Source: Methylomagnum ishizawai
Lineage (GTDB): Bacteria; Pseudomonadota; Gammaproteobacteria; Methylococcales; Methylococcaceae
Assembly: GCF_900155475.1 (NCBI RefSeq)
Contig: NZ_FXAM01000001.1
Span: 62,001-126,000 of the forward strand
DNA length: 64,000 bases
Direction of reading: 5' to 3'
Position numbers and translations under genes: made by a program. This document shows, in pieces, positions 52,401 to 60,657 of this stretch. The notes beneath the pieces were generated by a model that did no database searches, was not told the origin of the DNA, and saw only the letters and a program-made list of their open reading frames with translations. Numbering within the stretch: the first letter of the stretch is position 1; each line of letters opens with the position of its first letter.

Positions 52401-52619
52401 CGCGCTGCCCGTGACCGGATTGGCCTGGATGGCAACGAAAATGGCGTGGGTCGCCACCAGCCCTTCCAGGGCATGGCGCATCGCCTCGGAGCGATAAAGC
52501 CCCTTGACCTTGACGCGCATCCGTCCATGCGCCCCGTAGTGGACCAAAGTGACCAGCACCGCATCGACCGGGGCTGTGGCCTGGGCGGGAACACGGCTGG
52601 GATTGAGGGAATCGTTCAT
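49440..52619 (-). CDS. P2-type cation-transporting ATPase (Ca2+-ATPase-like) with N-terminal HMA-like domain
   Basis: The protein has 1059 residues from ATG 52619. The N-terminal HMA-like fold (about 20-100) lacks a CxxC, and a basic linker follows. The ATPase core has the actuator TGES (331-334), M4 motif AVAAVPEGLPAVATTTLALG, the phosphorylated Asp491 in LCLDKTGTLTEN, and the hinge VAMTGDGINDGPALKAADVG. M6 is NPIQLLWINLVTDILPGLAL, with the Asn and Asp expected for Ca2+ or other divalent ions. This is a P2-type pump rather than a P1B heavy-metal pump, despite the HMA-like domain. It lies upstream of the MetK-like gene. Substrate cannot be fixed; calcium or manganese is most likely. Confidence 0.9.
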   Translation of the reverse strand: MNDSLNPSRVPAQATAPVDAVLVTLVHYGAHGRMRVKVKGLYRSEAMRHALEGLVATHAIFVAIQANPVTGSAVVHFQPGLALAGLVEELEACVREHWRGGAIRPAASAQAERAAPAEPAARTQRPAAGQRPGFSLRLPRLRRGPAQPSQAQRPVVDWAKTQAPPCQTWHAAEGGVVLDALETHREGLQDTHALVRLDRYGPNVLSEQKPRSAWSMISGQLLNPPVALLGLSAAVSVATGGVADALVILGVVLINAAIGYSTESAAEKIIGSLGTMTPTHAKVVRGGQRREIVVEEVVPGDILVLEPGTYIPADARLLSSNRLTVDESALTGESLPVGKHHGLVVAEDTPLADRKNMVHRGTVVTGGSGLAVAVSTGRHTEIGVIQSLVGEVKTPDTPLQRQLDQMGTQLAVLSGAICAGMFGLGLVRGFGVLQMLKSSISLAVAAVPEGLPAVATTTLALGIRQMREKKVLVRQLPAVEGLGSIQTLCLDKTGTLTENRMRAVGVELFEHSVTFGTDGFLANDEPIAPLERADLKRLLDMVTLCSEVKFIDRGDSLGLDGSPTESALIEIALAAGADVRAIREAYPLVKTLHRAEDRPYMVTVHTDAGAGHLIAVKGSPADVLELCSHRCLPDGTSIELDDEQRSTILHCNERLAGQALRVLGVAYGHSVDTSTAAVTQNLIWLGLGSMEDTIRPGMAELMAQFHSAGIDTVMITGDQSTTAFSVGKRLGLSGDKPLEIVDSASLEKLEPELLSGIVNDTTVFARVSPAHKLRIVQSLQKAGRVVAMTGDGINDGPALKAADVGVALGERGTEVARSVADVVLEDDNLHTMITAVEQGRTIYANIRKSLRFLLSSNLGEIEMMLIGTAIGAGEVLNPIQLLWINLVTDILPGLALALEPPEQDVLKQPPRDPAEPIIRKDDALRLVRESLALTGGAMSVYAYSLMRYGGLTANAGTNAFMTVTLAQLLHAISCRSEKTGVFHPGERPKNRYLTYAVGGSILLQIAAAYIPPLRALLRLAPIGPVDWLAIGAGATLPFVVNEGIKRLQHPPEPASDFGK

Positions 52620-52710
52620 CGGTGGCTCTATGGAAGCTCGAAAGGGCGGAACCGATCCGCCGGGGTTTTCCAAAGCGGACGGATGACCACGCGAGTTTAA
52701 TCCCGCAAGG

Positions 52711-54006
52711 TTAAAAAATCGTGACAATCCGTCCTTGTACGTAGGTGGCCCGGACCTGGGCCGGACCCGCGAGATGGAGCAGGCAGAACAAGCGTTCTTC
52801 CCAACTGCCGCAACGCGCCAGCCGGGCCGCGAGATAAGCGTCGCCGCCAACGGCCAGCGCAAAGAAATCGGCGTCCTTGCCGGGCGCGAAATTGCCGGTG
52901 GCATGGTCCAGCCGCAGGGCTTTGGCACCGCCCAGGGTGCCGAGATAAAGCAGCCGCGCCGCGTCCAGCCCCAAGCCTTGCAATTGCTGCACCTTATAAG
53001 CCTCGGCCAGTTCCCGCCATAGCGAGAACCCCGTGCCCGCGCCAATATCGGTACCCATTATGACCGGGATGCCGCGCTCGACATGGCGCGTGAGCGGAAA
53101 CAAACCGCTGCCCAAATACAGGTTGCTGGTGGGGCAATGGCAAACCGCGCAGCCCGCCCCGGCCATGCGGTCCAGTTCCCGCGCGGTGGAATGGAGGCTG
53201 TGGGCCAGCACCGTGCTAGGCCCGACCAACCCATAGCGGTCGTAAACATCCAGGTAATCGCGGCTCTCCGGGAAACCGGCCGCCACCGCCGCGATTTCGC
53301 CGGGGTTCTCGTTGATATGGGTTTGGAGATAGGCGGTGGGATGGTCGCGCAGGAGTTCGCCGCAAATCCCGAGCAAGGTTTCGGTGCAGGCCATGGGCCA
53401 GCGCGGGGTGATGGCGTAGTGGAGGCGCGGTTCGCCCTCGCACAAGGCCATCAGCCGGACCGTGCCGTCCAGGGCTTGATCGAGGGTTTGCAACAGGACC
53501 GACGGGCCGTTGCGGTCCATCAGGGTCATCCCGGCGATAAGGCGCAGGCCTGAACGCTTCGCCGCCGCGAACAAGGCGGCATTGGCCGGATAATACTGCG
53601 AGCCGAACACCAGGGCAGTGGTGGTGCCCGAGGCCAGCAGTTTGGCGACGAAGCGCCCGGCGGTCGCCGTGGCGAAGTCCGCGTCCTGGAAGGCCGCTTC
53701 CGCCGGGAACACCGAGCGTTCCAGCCAATCCAGCAATTGCCCGCCGGGGGCGGCGGTGGCGTAGAACTGTGGGAAATGGATATGACCATCGACCAGGCCG
53801 GGAATCAGCCAATCCGGGCCGTGATCGATACGCCGGGCCTCCGGGAAGCGGGCCAAGAGTTCGGGGCCGGGACCGTAGGCGGCGATGCGGCCCTGGGCGT
53901 CCACGGCCAACGCGCCGTCGGGGATGATTTCCAAGGCATCGGGTTGGGCGAAAGGGTCGCCGCGGAGGTGGGCGAGCGTGCCGGTGTGCAGGGTGGTGGC
54001 ATTCAT
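52711..54006 (-). CDS. guaD: Guanine deaminase
   Basis: The protein has 431 residues from ATG 54006, preceded by GGAGG. It is an amidohydrolase that converts guanine to xanthine and ammonia. Zinc ligands are in PGLVDGHIHFPQF, and a substrate segment YAITPRWPMACTETLLGICG follows. A His is in YLQTHINENPGEI, LAHSLHSTARELDRMAGAGC and VCHCPTSNLYLGSGLFPLTR follow, and the final Asp is in VIMGTDIGAGTGFSLWRELA. Length matches GuaD. It lies 91 bases upstream of the P-type ATPase gene and 123 bases after the NRPS-like gene on the same strand. No purine catabolism cluster surrounds it. Confidence 0.94.
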   Translation of the reverse strand: MNATTLHTGTLAHLRGDPFAQPDALEIIPDGALAVDAQGRIAAYGPGPELLARFPEARRIDHGPDWLIPGLVDGHIHFPQFYATAAPGGQLLDWLERSVFPAEAAFQDADFATATAGRFVAKLLASGTTTALVFGSQYYPANAALFAAAKRSGLRLIAGMTLMDRNGPSVLLQTLDQALDGTVRLMALCEGEPRLHYAITPRWPMACTETLLGICGELLRDHPTAYLQTHINENPGEIAAVAAGFPESRDYLDVYDRYGLVGPSTVLAHSLHSTARELDRMAGAGCAVCHCPTSNLYLGSGLFPLTRHVERGIPVIMGTDIGAGTGFSLWRELAEAYKVQQLQGLGLDAARLLYLGTLGGAKALRLDHATGNFAPGKDADFFALAVGGDAYLAARLARCGSWEERLFCLLHLAGPAQVRATYVQGRIVTIF

Positions 54007-54129
54007 GGGGAAACCTCCGATGGGAAACGGAGGGGGCATTTTATAGCGGGTGGATGCCGTGGGTTTCCTTTCCCCCAATGATCTTGCCCCAGCGTCAGCC
54101 CCAGGCCATGGCGTACGCCGACACCAGGA

Positions 54130-57100
54130 TCAACCGCGCTGGCGTAACAACACCTCCAGATGTGTCTGGAACTGGCTTTGCCCAGGCGCAAGTTCTACGG
54201 CCCGCCGTACGGCGGCAATAGCCTCATCGATCCGGCCTTGGGGGCGTAGCGCGTGACCGAGCCCATTGTGTGCTTCAGGGAAGTTGGCATCGAGCGCGAT
54301 GGCCCGGCCATAGCATTCCTCCGCTTCGATCCAACAGCCCCGCCGGATCAGGGTCCAGCCCAGCACGGCTTGGGGTCGGGGGTTTTGCGGCTCCAATCCG
54401 GCCAAGTGGCGGAAATGGCGTTCCGCGCCCTCCAGATGGCCGCAGTCTAGTAATAACCTGGCAATCCAGCGGTGCAATTGGGTGGAGCGTCCCAGGGTGA
54501 ACCCGGCCAACCCATTCAGATGCTCGTCCGCCTCCGCCGCCCGGCCCTGCCGGAGTCGCAAGCGGACGAGTTGTCCGCGAACCAGCGGCTGGTCGGGATC
54601 GAGGGCGATAGCCTGTTCCAGGCAGCGCCCGGCCAGGGCTAGATCGCCCTCTTGCATCGCCGTTTTGCCAAGCAGGTACAGCGCGGGCGCGTGCTGTGCG
54701 AGGTGAATGGGGGCCTCGTTGCCGAACCGGTCGGCCCCGGGATCGCCCACCGCCCGCAATGCCAGATACAGGTCGCGGTAAACCCAAGCCGACGGTGCCT
54801 GTCCCAACGCCAATACCCGTCGGTAGGCGGCGATTTCGCCAGCGATATCGCCCCGCCGCCGGAGTTCGGCAGCTTCCCGCCACAGTTCCGGCCAACGCGG
54901 ATCGCCGCCCGCCCATGTTTCCCCGCCGTCCGCGCCTTCCCGCAGGCAACGGTCGAGCAAACCACCCAACTGGGCTGCCCAAGGCTCTCGTACCAGATCG
55001 AGATGCGCGCAGGCGAGAACATGGTGCCGCACGCCGCCCTGGACCAAGCCCGCCCAGCCCGCATCGGGCAGAACATAGCGTTCCTCCGGCCAGTCGTGGC
55101 TTAAAAACAACACTGCGGTACCCGGATAGCTATGGGCCGCATAGCGCTGGGAAGCGGCGCGGTTCCTGGCGGCGACCCGGTTGCGACCGGTGGAATCATT
55201 TTGCCCATGGACGGGTGTGGGACCGGGCAAAGGAGGCGGGGCATTGGCATCGATAATGCCGAGGAAAGCTACGTCTTGACTCTGAAGGCGTAATTGGCGG
55301 GCGATCTCGAACGCCAGCCGCCCGCCGAACGAATAGCCCGCCAGATGGTACGGTCCCGTCGGCTGAAGGCCGCGTATCTGCCCAAGACAATAAGCGGCCA
55401 TGGCTTCCAAGGTTTCGTCTGGAACGAGGCCGTCGCCGAAACCCCGCGCCTTGAAGCCATAGACTGGCCGGTCGGTGTCGAGATAAGGCAGCAGTGGACG
55501 GGCATAGAGGCTCTGACCGAGCACACCATAGGCGAAAAACAAAGGCGGCAACCGGCCTTCCGCCCGTAAAGGTTCCAAGCCTCCCGCCACGCGGGGCGCG
55601 GACTGTTCCAGATGGCGGGCGAGCCGGGCCAGGGTCGGATGCTCGAACAAGGCCACCAACGGCAATTCCCGGCCCAACGCCTGGGTGATCCGGGTGACTA
55701 GGGTGAACGCCAGCAACGAATTCCCGCCCAGTTCGAAAAAATCGTCGTCCATGCCGATGGCATCCAACCCCAGCAGGTTTTCCCACAGGCGCTTGAGGCT
55801 CCAACCCAGCGGGGTGGTCGGCAAGACGGTTTCCGGCGGGGCGGGCGGGTCCAGTTGGGCCAGGGCGGCGCGGTCGATTTTGAAATTGGGCAGCAGGGGC
55901 AGCGCCTCGATCCGGGCCAGCCGGACCGGCACCATGTAGGGCGGCAAGCGTTCCCGCAGGAAGGCTTTCAGGGCGGCGGCATCGGGTCCGGCATCGGGGG
56001 CGGTGGCAGTAGTCCAATAGCCGACCAGGCGTGGTTCCCCGCTACCCGGCGTGGGACGGCCCAAGACCGCCGCCTCGGCCACACCCGGATGGGTTTTCAA
56101 AATGGCCTCGATAGCGGCGGGTTCGACCCGGTGGCCCTGGATTTTCAACTGGTGGTCGGCGCGGCCCAGGAACTCCAACAAACCATCGGGCCGCAGCCGT
56201 CCCAGGTCGCCGGTACGGTAGCGGCGGACACCAGGGTCTCGCGGGTGCGGGACGAAACGTTCGGCGGTCAATGCCGGGGCGTTCCAATAACCCAGGGCGA
56301 TATGGCGGCTTTCCACATGGATTTCGCCGATTTCACCCGTGGCGACGGGATCGCCTTCCGGCCCCAGCAGCAGCATTTCACGGTCGGGGATGGCGTGGCC
56401 GACCGGCACCCGCTCCGGTTCGATGGGCGTGGCATGGCCGATAAAGCGGTGGCGGTAGAGGGTCGCGGCCTCGGTGGCGCCGATGCCGGTGTACAGCCAC
56501 CCCCCCAGGGGGAAATGCCGCTTGAACGCGGCCACGTCGCCGCCATCCAGACGGTCGCCGGCGATATAGACGATCCTGACTTCGTCGAAACCCTGGCCGG
56601 GGTCCAGGTCGCGGACCAGATGGCGGAACACCACCGGCACGGAATGGTAGATCGTGATGCGCCGCTTCCGGACAAACCCGGCCAGGTCCACGCCCTCCCC
56701 CGGCGGCAGGATGTGCAAGGACGCGCCATTGAGCAGGGCACCATAAATATCGCGGATGGCACCGTTCACGCTGGGCGAATAGCACTGGGTCAACCGGTCG
56801 TCCGCGCCCAGGTGGACCGCGTTGGTGTATTGCATGACATCGTGCAATAGGTTGCGGTGGTTCTGGAACACGCCCTTGGGCGCGGCAGTGGTGCCGGAAG
56901 TGTAGAGGATATAGGCGAGGCTATCCGGGGTGGCTTCCGGCAGGGCGCAATCCGGCGCGGCCACCCCCGCATCGTCCATGACCAACAACGGCAACTCCGG
57001 TGCCAGCAACCCGGCGGCCTGGGCCCAATGGGCTTGGTCCGTGACCAGGGCGGCGATGCCCGCCTGGGCCAGGATCAGGCGGTTGCGCTCCGCCGGAAAC

Positions 57101-57429
57101 CCGGCATCGAGCGGCACATAGCCACAGCCGGCCCGCAACACCCCCAACATCGCGATGGGAAACAGCGCGTCATGGCCGAGCAGGATACCGACCGGCGTGC
57201 CCGGAATCAGCCCGGCTCCGGCCAGCCTCAAGGCCAAGCGTCCAACGGATTCCCACACCTCGCCATAACTGAACCGGCGCTGCCGGTCGAGCAAAGCCGG
57301 ACGGTCGGCATAACGGCGGGCGATGGTGGCGAAACGGGTCGGCACCGATTGCTCGATGGCTTCGGGCGCGAACGGTTCGAAAGGCCGGTCGGTCGGCCCA
57401 CCGTGATCCAGTGGCAAAACCCCGTTCAT
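54130..57429 (-). CDS. NRPS-like protein: adenylation, carrier, thioesterase, TPR
   Basis: The protein has 1099 residues from ATG 57429, coupled by a 4-base ATGA overlap to the UroD-family gene. Domains run in order A (about 25-525), PCP, TE and TPR; there is no condensation domain. A motifs: LAYILYTSGTTAAPKG, GATE 317-320, YRTGDLG 404-410, LKIQGHRVE and Lys517. The A4 segment reads SVNGAIRDIYGALL: Asn222 stands where amino-acid-activating domains have Asp235 of the FDxS motif, so the substrate may lack a normal alpha-amine. The PCP serine is Ser571 in FELGGNSLL. The TE has Ser700 in AGYSFGG with Asp727 and His809 as likely triad. TPR repeats fill about 850-1095. It probably activates and releases one acid. 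Confidence 0.9.
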   Translation of the reverse strand: MNGVLPLDHGGPTDRPFEPFAPEAIEQSVPTRFATIARRYADRPALLDRQRRFSYGEVWESVGRLALRLAGAGLIPGTPVGILLGHDALFPIAMLGVLRAGCGYVPLDAGFPAERNRLILAQAGIAALVTDQAHWAQAAGLLAPELPLLVMDDAGVAAPDCALPEATPDSLAYILYTSGTTAAPKGVFQNHRNLLHDVMQYTNAVHLGADDRLTQCYSPSVNGAIRDIYGALLNGASLHILPPGEGVDLAGFVRKRRITIYHSVPVVFRHLVRDLDPGQGFDEVRIVYIAGDRLDGGDVAAFKRHFPLGGWLYTGIGATEAATLYRHRFIGHATPIEPERVPVGHAIPDREMLLLGPEGDPVATGEIGEIHVESRHIALGYWNAPALTAERFVPHPRDPGVRRYRTGDLGRLRPDGLLEFLGRADHQLKIQGHRVEPAAIEAILKTHPGVAEAAVLGRPTPGSGEPRLVGYWTTATAPDAGPDAAALKAFLRERLPPYMVPVRLARIEALPLLPNFKIDRAALAQLDPPAPPETVLPTTPLGWSLKRLWENLLGLDAIGMDDDFFELGGNSLLAFTLVTRITQALGRELPLVALFEHPTLARLARHLEQSAPRVAGGLEPLRAEGRLPPLFFAYGVLGQSLYARPLLPYLDTDRPVYGFKARGFGDGLVPDETLEAMAAYCLGQIRGLQPTGPYHLAGYSFGGRLAFEIARQLRLQSQDVAFLGIIDANAPPPLPGPTPVHGQNDSTGRNRVAARNRAASQRYAAHSYPGTAVLFLSHDWPEERYVLPDAGWAGLVQGGVRHHVLACAHLDLVREPWAAQLGGLLDRCLREGADGGETWAGGDPRWPELWREAAELRRRGDIAGEIAAYRRVLALGQAPSAWVYRDLYLALRAVGDPGADRFGNEAPIHLAQHAPALYLLGKTAMQEGDLALAGRCLEQAIALDPDQPLVRGQLVRLRLRQGRAAEADEHLNGLAGFTLGRSTQLHRWIARLLLDCGHLEGAERHFRHLAGLEPQNPRPQAVLGWTLIRRGCWIEAEECYGRAIALDANFPEAHNGLGHALRPQGRIDEAIAAVRRAVELAPGQSQFQTHLEVLLRQRG

Positions 57430-58457
57430 GGCGTCGTCGCCCCCCAAACGGCCGGGCTGGGCGACCGCGCCGCATCCACGATAGCGGCGATCTGCGCGGT
57501 ACCCGCCACCAAGGGCAAGGCACAACCCGCACCCAGCACGAATCGCGGCCCCCGGCACTCGGCCAGCAAGCGTCCGGTCGCCGCCGCCACCCGGGCCGCG
57601 CTCTCAGCGAACACGGCGTGGGTATGGGACAGGCCGGTGCTGATCCCGCCCGGCCAGCACCGCGTCAGGAAGGCCGGCGGCGGATTGTCGGCTTGGGTAT
57701 CGTAATGGAGGATGGCCACGGGCAAGCCCGCCCAATCCCCGAGCAAATCGGTATAAACCGCCGCGCCATGCACATGCAGCACATTGCAGGGCAGCGCGGC
57801 GGCGGCGGCCAGACAGGCCCGGTCGCCGGGCAACGCATATTCCCGGTAGTCGGCGAGGGACAGTCCTGTCGGCTGGGCATGTTGGGTGGCGAAATAAATG
57901 CCATCGATGCCGGTATCGACCAAGGCCGCGATCAAGCGGAGGGTATTGGCGGTAATCTGGCCCAGGCCGGCCCGGACCTGGGCCGGGAAATCCCGCAACA
58001 AGGCCGCGAATAATTCCGCGCCCGCCAGCAGGCCAAGCTGGAACACCGGATTGAATACCGTCATCAGCACCGGGATGGCGCTGGGCAGGCTCCGCCGGGT
58101 CACCACGGCGGCGCGGAGCAATCCACCCACGAAACCGGCTTGGGGATTCAAATCGGGCAGCGCCCATAAATCATCGGCCTGGGCGACGACCCGCCCCACC
58201 ACTGTGCGACGCCCGAAACGGTCGCCGTCCCAGGTATCGGTCAATCCATAATCGCGGACCTGATAGGTGGAGGCCGGGGTGATTTTGCTGAAATCGAGAT
58301 CGAAAGCGCGTTGGAATTCGACGCTGGCGCGTCCCAGGGTTTCGCCATCCTGGTCGAGTCCGGGATGGTGCAGCCAGAGCGAAACCGGCGTGACCGGCAG
58401 GGCGTCCCCCGCCAAGGTCGCCATTAATAACTCCCGATAGGCCAATTTTCTCGGCAT
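57426..58457 (-). CDS. Uroporphyrinogen decarboxylase (URO-D) superfamily protein
   Basis: The protein has 343 residues from ATG 58457. It is a TIM barrel of the UroD/MtaA superfamily, which includes haem UroD and cobalamin-dependent methyltransferases. The family helix-strand pattern appears in GIDGIYFATQHAQPTGLSLA and YREYALPGDRACLAAAAALP. The zinc-site region of methyltransferase relatives reads LHVHGAAVYTDLL (HxHG rather than HxCG) and LGAGCALPLVAGTAQIAAIV, with a Cys at the usual late position. It is thus closer to the HxHG group than to haem UroD. It overlaps the NRPS-like gene by 4 bases, which indicates joint function. A methyl transfer or decarboxylation on the product of the NRPS-like protein is only a hypothesis. 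Confidence 0.85.
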   Translation of the reverse strand: MPRKLAYRELLMATLAGDALPVTPVSLWLHHPGLDQDGETLGRASVEFQRAFDLDFSKITPASTYQVRDYGLTDTWDGDRFGRRTVVGRVVAQADDLWALPDLNPQAGFVGGLLRAAVVTRRSLPSAIPVLMTVFNPVFQLGLLAGAELFAALLRDFPAQVRAGLGQITANTLRLIAALVDTGIDGIYFATQHAQPTGLSLADYREYALPGDRACLAAAAALPCNVLHVHGAAVYTDLLGDWAGLPVAILHYDTQADNPPPAFLTRCWPGGISTGLSHTHAVFAESAARVAAATGRLLAECRGPRFVLGAGCALPLVAGTAQIAAIVDAARSPSPAVWGATTP

Positions 58458-58691
58458 GGAACTGGAAAGGGGGCAAGCGCATATCAAATACGGAAAGGGG
58501 ATGCCCGTTGTCATCCGTCCACTCCGGCCGTTCGTCCGCCGACAGGCCGATATTGGCCCGCCCTGGGTTTTTAAAATAGCTCCAGCTATCGATCCTGCAA
58601 GAGCAAGGCAATCGCACCGAAAACAGCGCGACCCCCAGGCGGATGAAGGCGCGTGGATCAACCCGCCACGCCAGCAACCTACCAACGGCGC

Positions 58692-59495
58692 TTATAGCCC
58701 CAAGAACCCCGGCAACTCCCGCACCGAATCGACGACGGCATCGGGCCGCACCGCCGAAGCCCGCGCATAAGCCTCCCGATACTTGCCAGTCCGCACCAAA
58801 ATCCCCGCCAAGCCCGCCGCCTGCCCGCCGCCCACATCCGCATCGATATCGTCGCCGACCATGGCGACCTCGTCCGCTGCCAAACTCATCTCCCGCAACG
58901 CCACCCGGAAGAAATCCGCCGCAGGCTTGCCCATCACCAGGGCGCTCTGCCCGGTGCAATATTCCAGCGCCGCCACCAAGCCGCCGATATCCATGCAAAG
59001 CCCCGCTTCGGTCTGCCAAAAGCGGTTGCGATGAATGGCGATGAGCTTCGCCCCCAGCATCAAACGCTTGAACAGCCGGTTCAGCAACCCATGGTCCCAG
59101 GCCGGGCCGATATCGCCCAGCACCAGATAATCGGCGCTTTCAATATCAACCTCCTCCACGGCGGCGAAATCGCTTTTCACATCCCCGGTCAGCAACAGGG
59201 CGCAACGGGGTCGACCCAGGCGCTCCAAGTACAGCCGGGCCGCTTGCGGGGCGCTGATGATTTCGCTGGCGTCGATGTCCAACCCCAGGCCCAGCAGCTT
59301 CCGGTGCAGGGAAGCCAGGGACAGCGTGCTGGTGTTGGTGGCGAAGCGGAGGGCGAGACCTCCGGCGCGGAGGCGGGCGAGACTTTCCGCCGCGCCCTCG
59401 ATGGGGGTCTGGCCGACATACAACACGCCGTCCAGATCGATGAGCAAGCCTTTGGCGGCGATGGGCCGCGGCGCGGCGCTGGCTATGGGGTCCAT
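58692..59495 (-). CDS. HAD-IIA family phosphatase (NagD/LHPP-like)
   Basis: The protein has 267 residues from ATG 59495, preceded by GGAGG. Motif I is LLIDLDGVLYVGQTPIEGAA (DxDG), motif II is LRFATNTSTLS, and the C2-cap region follows. Motif III Lys is in ALVMGKPAADFFRVAL, and motif IV is VAMVGDDIDADVGGGQAAGL. Such enzymes dephosphorylate small phosphates such as nucleotides, sugars or pyridoxal phosphate. It begins 32 bases after the HDOD gene stop and lies 234 bases upstream of the UroD-family gene, on the same strand. Whether it belongs to the NRPS-like transcript is open. Substrate unknown. Confidence 0.88.
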   Translation of the reverse strand: MDPIASAAPRPIAAKGLLIDLDGVLYVGQTPIEGAAESLARLRAGGLALRFATNTSTLSLASLHRKLLGLGLDIDASEIISAPQAARLYLERLGRPRCALLLTGDVKSDFAAVEEVDIESADYLVLGDIGPAWDHGLLNRLFKRLMLGAKLIAIHRNRFWQTEAGLCMDIGGLVAALEYCTGQSALVMGKPAADFFRVALREMSLAADEVAMVGDDIDADVGGGQAAGLAGILVRTGKYREAYARASAVRPDAVVDSVRELPGFLGL

Positions 59496-59527
59496 GGCGG
59501 CGAACCTCCGGGGAATCTGGAAAGCGG

Positions 59528-60412
59528 TCACACGGGATTGGGCCGCAGTATCTCAAAGATTTCGAAGGCCTGTATCCAGGCTTCGTCGAGGATGGGCGGG
59601 ATCACGTACAAAGGCAGCCCCAACAGGTTCCAGGCGCCCTTCTCGAAACAGACGTTTTCGCCATAGAGGGCCTCGTCTGGCGAAACCGAAGGCTCGATAT
59701 TGGAGGCCAGGGCGCTGGCGACATGGATCAAGGCGGCGCTCTTGCGATAGCACGGGGCCAGGCTCGGGGCCAGATAAAACGCCACGGCGGCCTGCAAACG
59801 CTCGGGCAAGCCCCACAGCCGCAACAACTCGGCCCCGAGTTCGGCATGGGTGAAGCCGAACACACTGAACTCGGCTTGGTTCAGCCCCTCCTCGCTGCTG
59901 TCGTGCTGGGCCAGGACTTGGCGGTACAAATCGGCCCGCCCCGAATACAACGCCAAGCGCCCGACCTTGTGCAGCAAGCCGGCCACGAACAAGGGTTCGC
60001 TATCGAACACCCGGCAGCGGAAAGCCAAGGAACGGGCGATCACCCCGCAGGCCACGCTATTGAGCCAGAACCGCTCCATGTCGATCAACTCGGGCGGGAT
60101 GCCCTGGAAACGGTTGGTCACGGTGGTGGCGACCAAGAGGTTGCGCAGGGCTTCGCGGCCGATCAGGGCGATGGCCCCGGACACGGTCTCGATCTTGGCC
60201 GGGGAATCCATCAGCCCGCTGTTGGCCAGTTGCAGCACCCGCGCCGTCAAGGCCGGGTCGCTGATGATGACCTCGCCGATCTCGCCATTGGTGACATAGG
60301 GCGAATTCAACAACTGGCCGAGCTTGAACACCGCCTCGGGCAGGGAGAACAAGGTCTTGATTTCGTTAGCGAGCGTGAGGGCGCTCATCGCCGCGTGGGG
60401 CTGACTACTCAT
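59528..60412 (-). CDS. HDOD domain-containing protein
   Basis: The protein has 294 residues from ATG 60412; an ATG at 60424 is an alternative. The HDOD domain spans about 10-200: LFSLPEAVFKLGQLLNSPYV, EIGEVIISDPALTARVLQLA, NSGLMDSPAKIETVSGAIAL and IGREALRNLLVATTVTNRF. The HD-like position is VAGLLHKVGRLALY, in which HK replaces the HD metal pair, as is normal for HDOD. The C-terminal part is helical. HDOD proteins act in two-component and cyclic-di-GMP-linked signalling without proven catalysis. It lies immediately upstream of the HAD gene on the same strand. Partner unknown. Confidence 0.88.
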   Translation of the reverse strand: MSSQPHAAMSALTLANEIKTLFSLPEAVFKLGQLLNSPYVTNGEIGEVIISDPALTARVLQLANSGLMDSPAKIETVSGAIALIGREALRNLLVATTVTNRFQGIPPELIDMERFWLNSVACGVIARSLAFRCRVFDSEPLFVAGLLHKVGRLALYSGRADLYRQVLAQHDSSEEGLNQAEFSVFGFTHAELGAELLRLWGLPERLQAAVAFYLAPSLAPCYRKSAALIHVASALASNIEPSVSPDEALYGENVCFEKGAWNLLGLPLYVIPPILDEAWIQAFEIFEILRPNPV

Positions 60413-60657
60413 GGGGTGGGCCATCCATCCATTCCGAACACCGGGCCATCCAGGGCGGACCGACCGGCCCGGCGGGTTTCCCGGAAGCCGCCGTGCTTGG
60501 CACCGGCACCGGGAACGCCACGCGGTCGTCGGTTTCGGTGCCACGCCATGGAACGGTCATGCAAAGTGTAGCCGCCTCTATGACGGGCGTTAGCGCTGAA
60601 AAGCCAGGATCGGCGAATTCCTAGCGCCACGCTCGGGAATCGTCCCGTGGGGCGGGC

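Noticed and set aside
49440-53045. Extension of the P-type ATPase frame to 1201 codons
   Set aside because: The upstream part overlaps the 3' end of guaD in another frame and has no similarity. ATG 52619 begins the HMA-like domain region.
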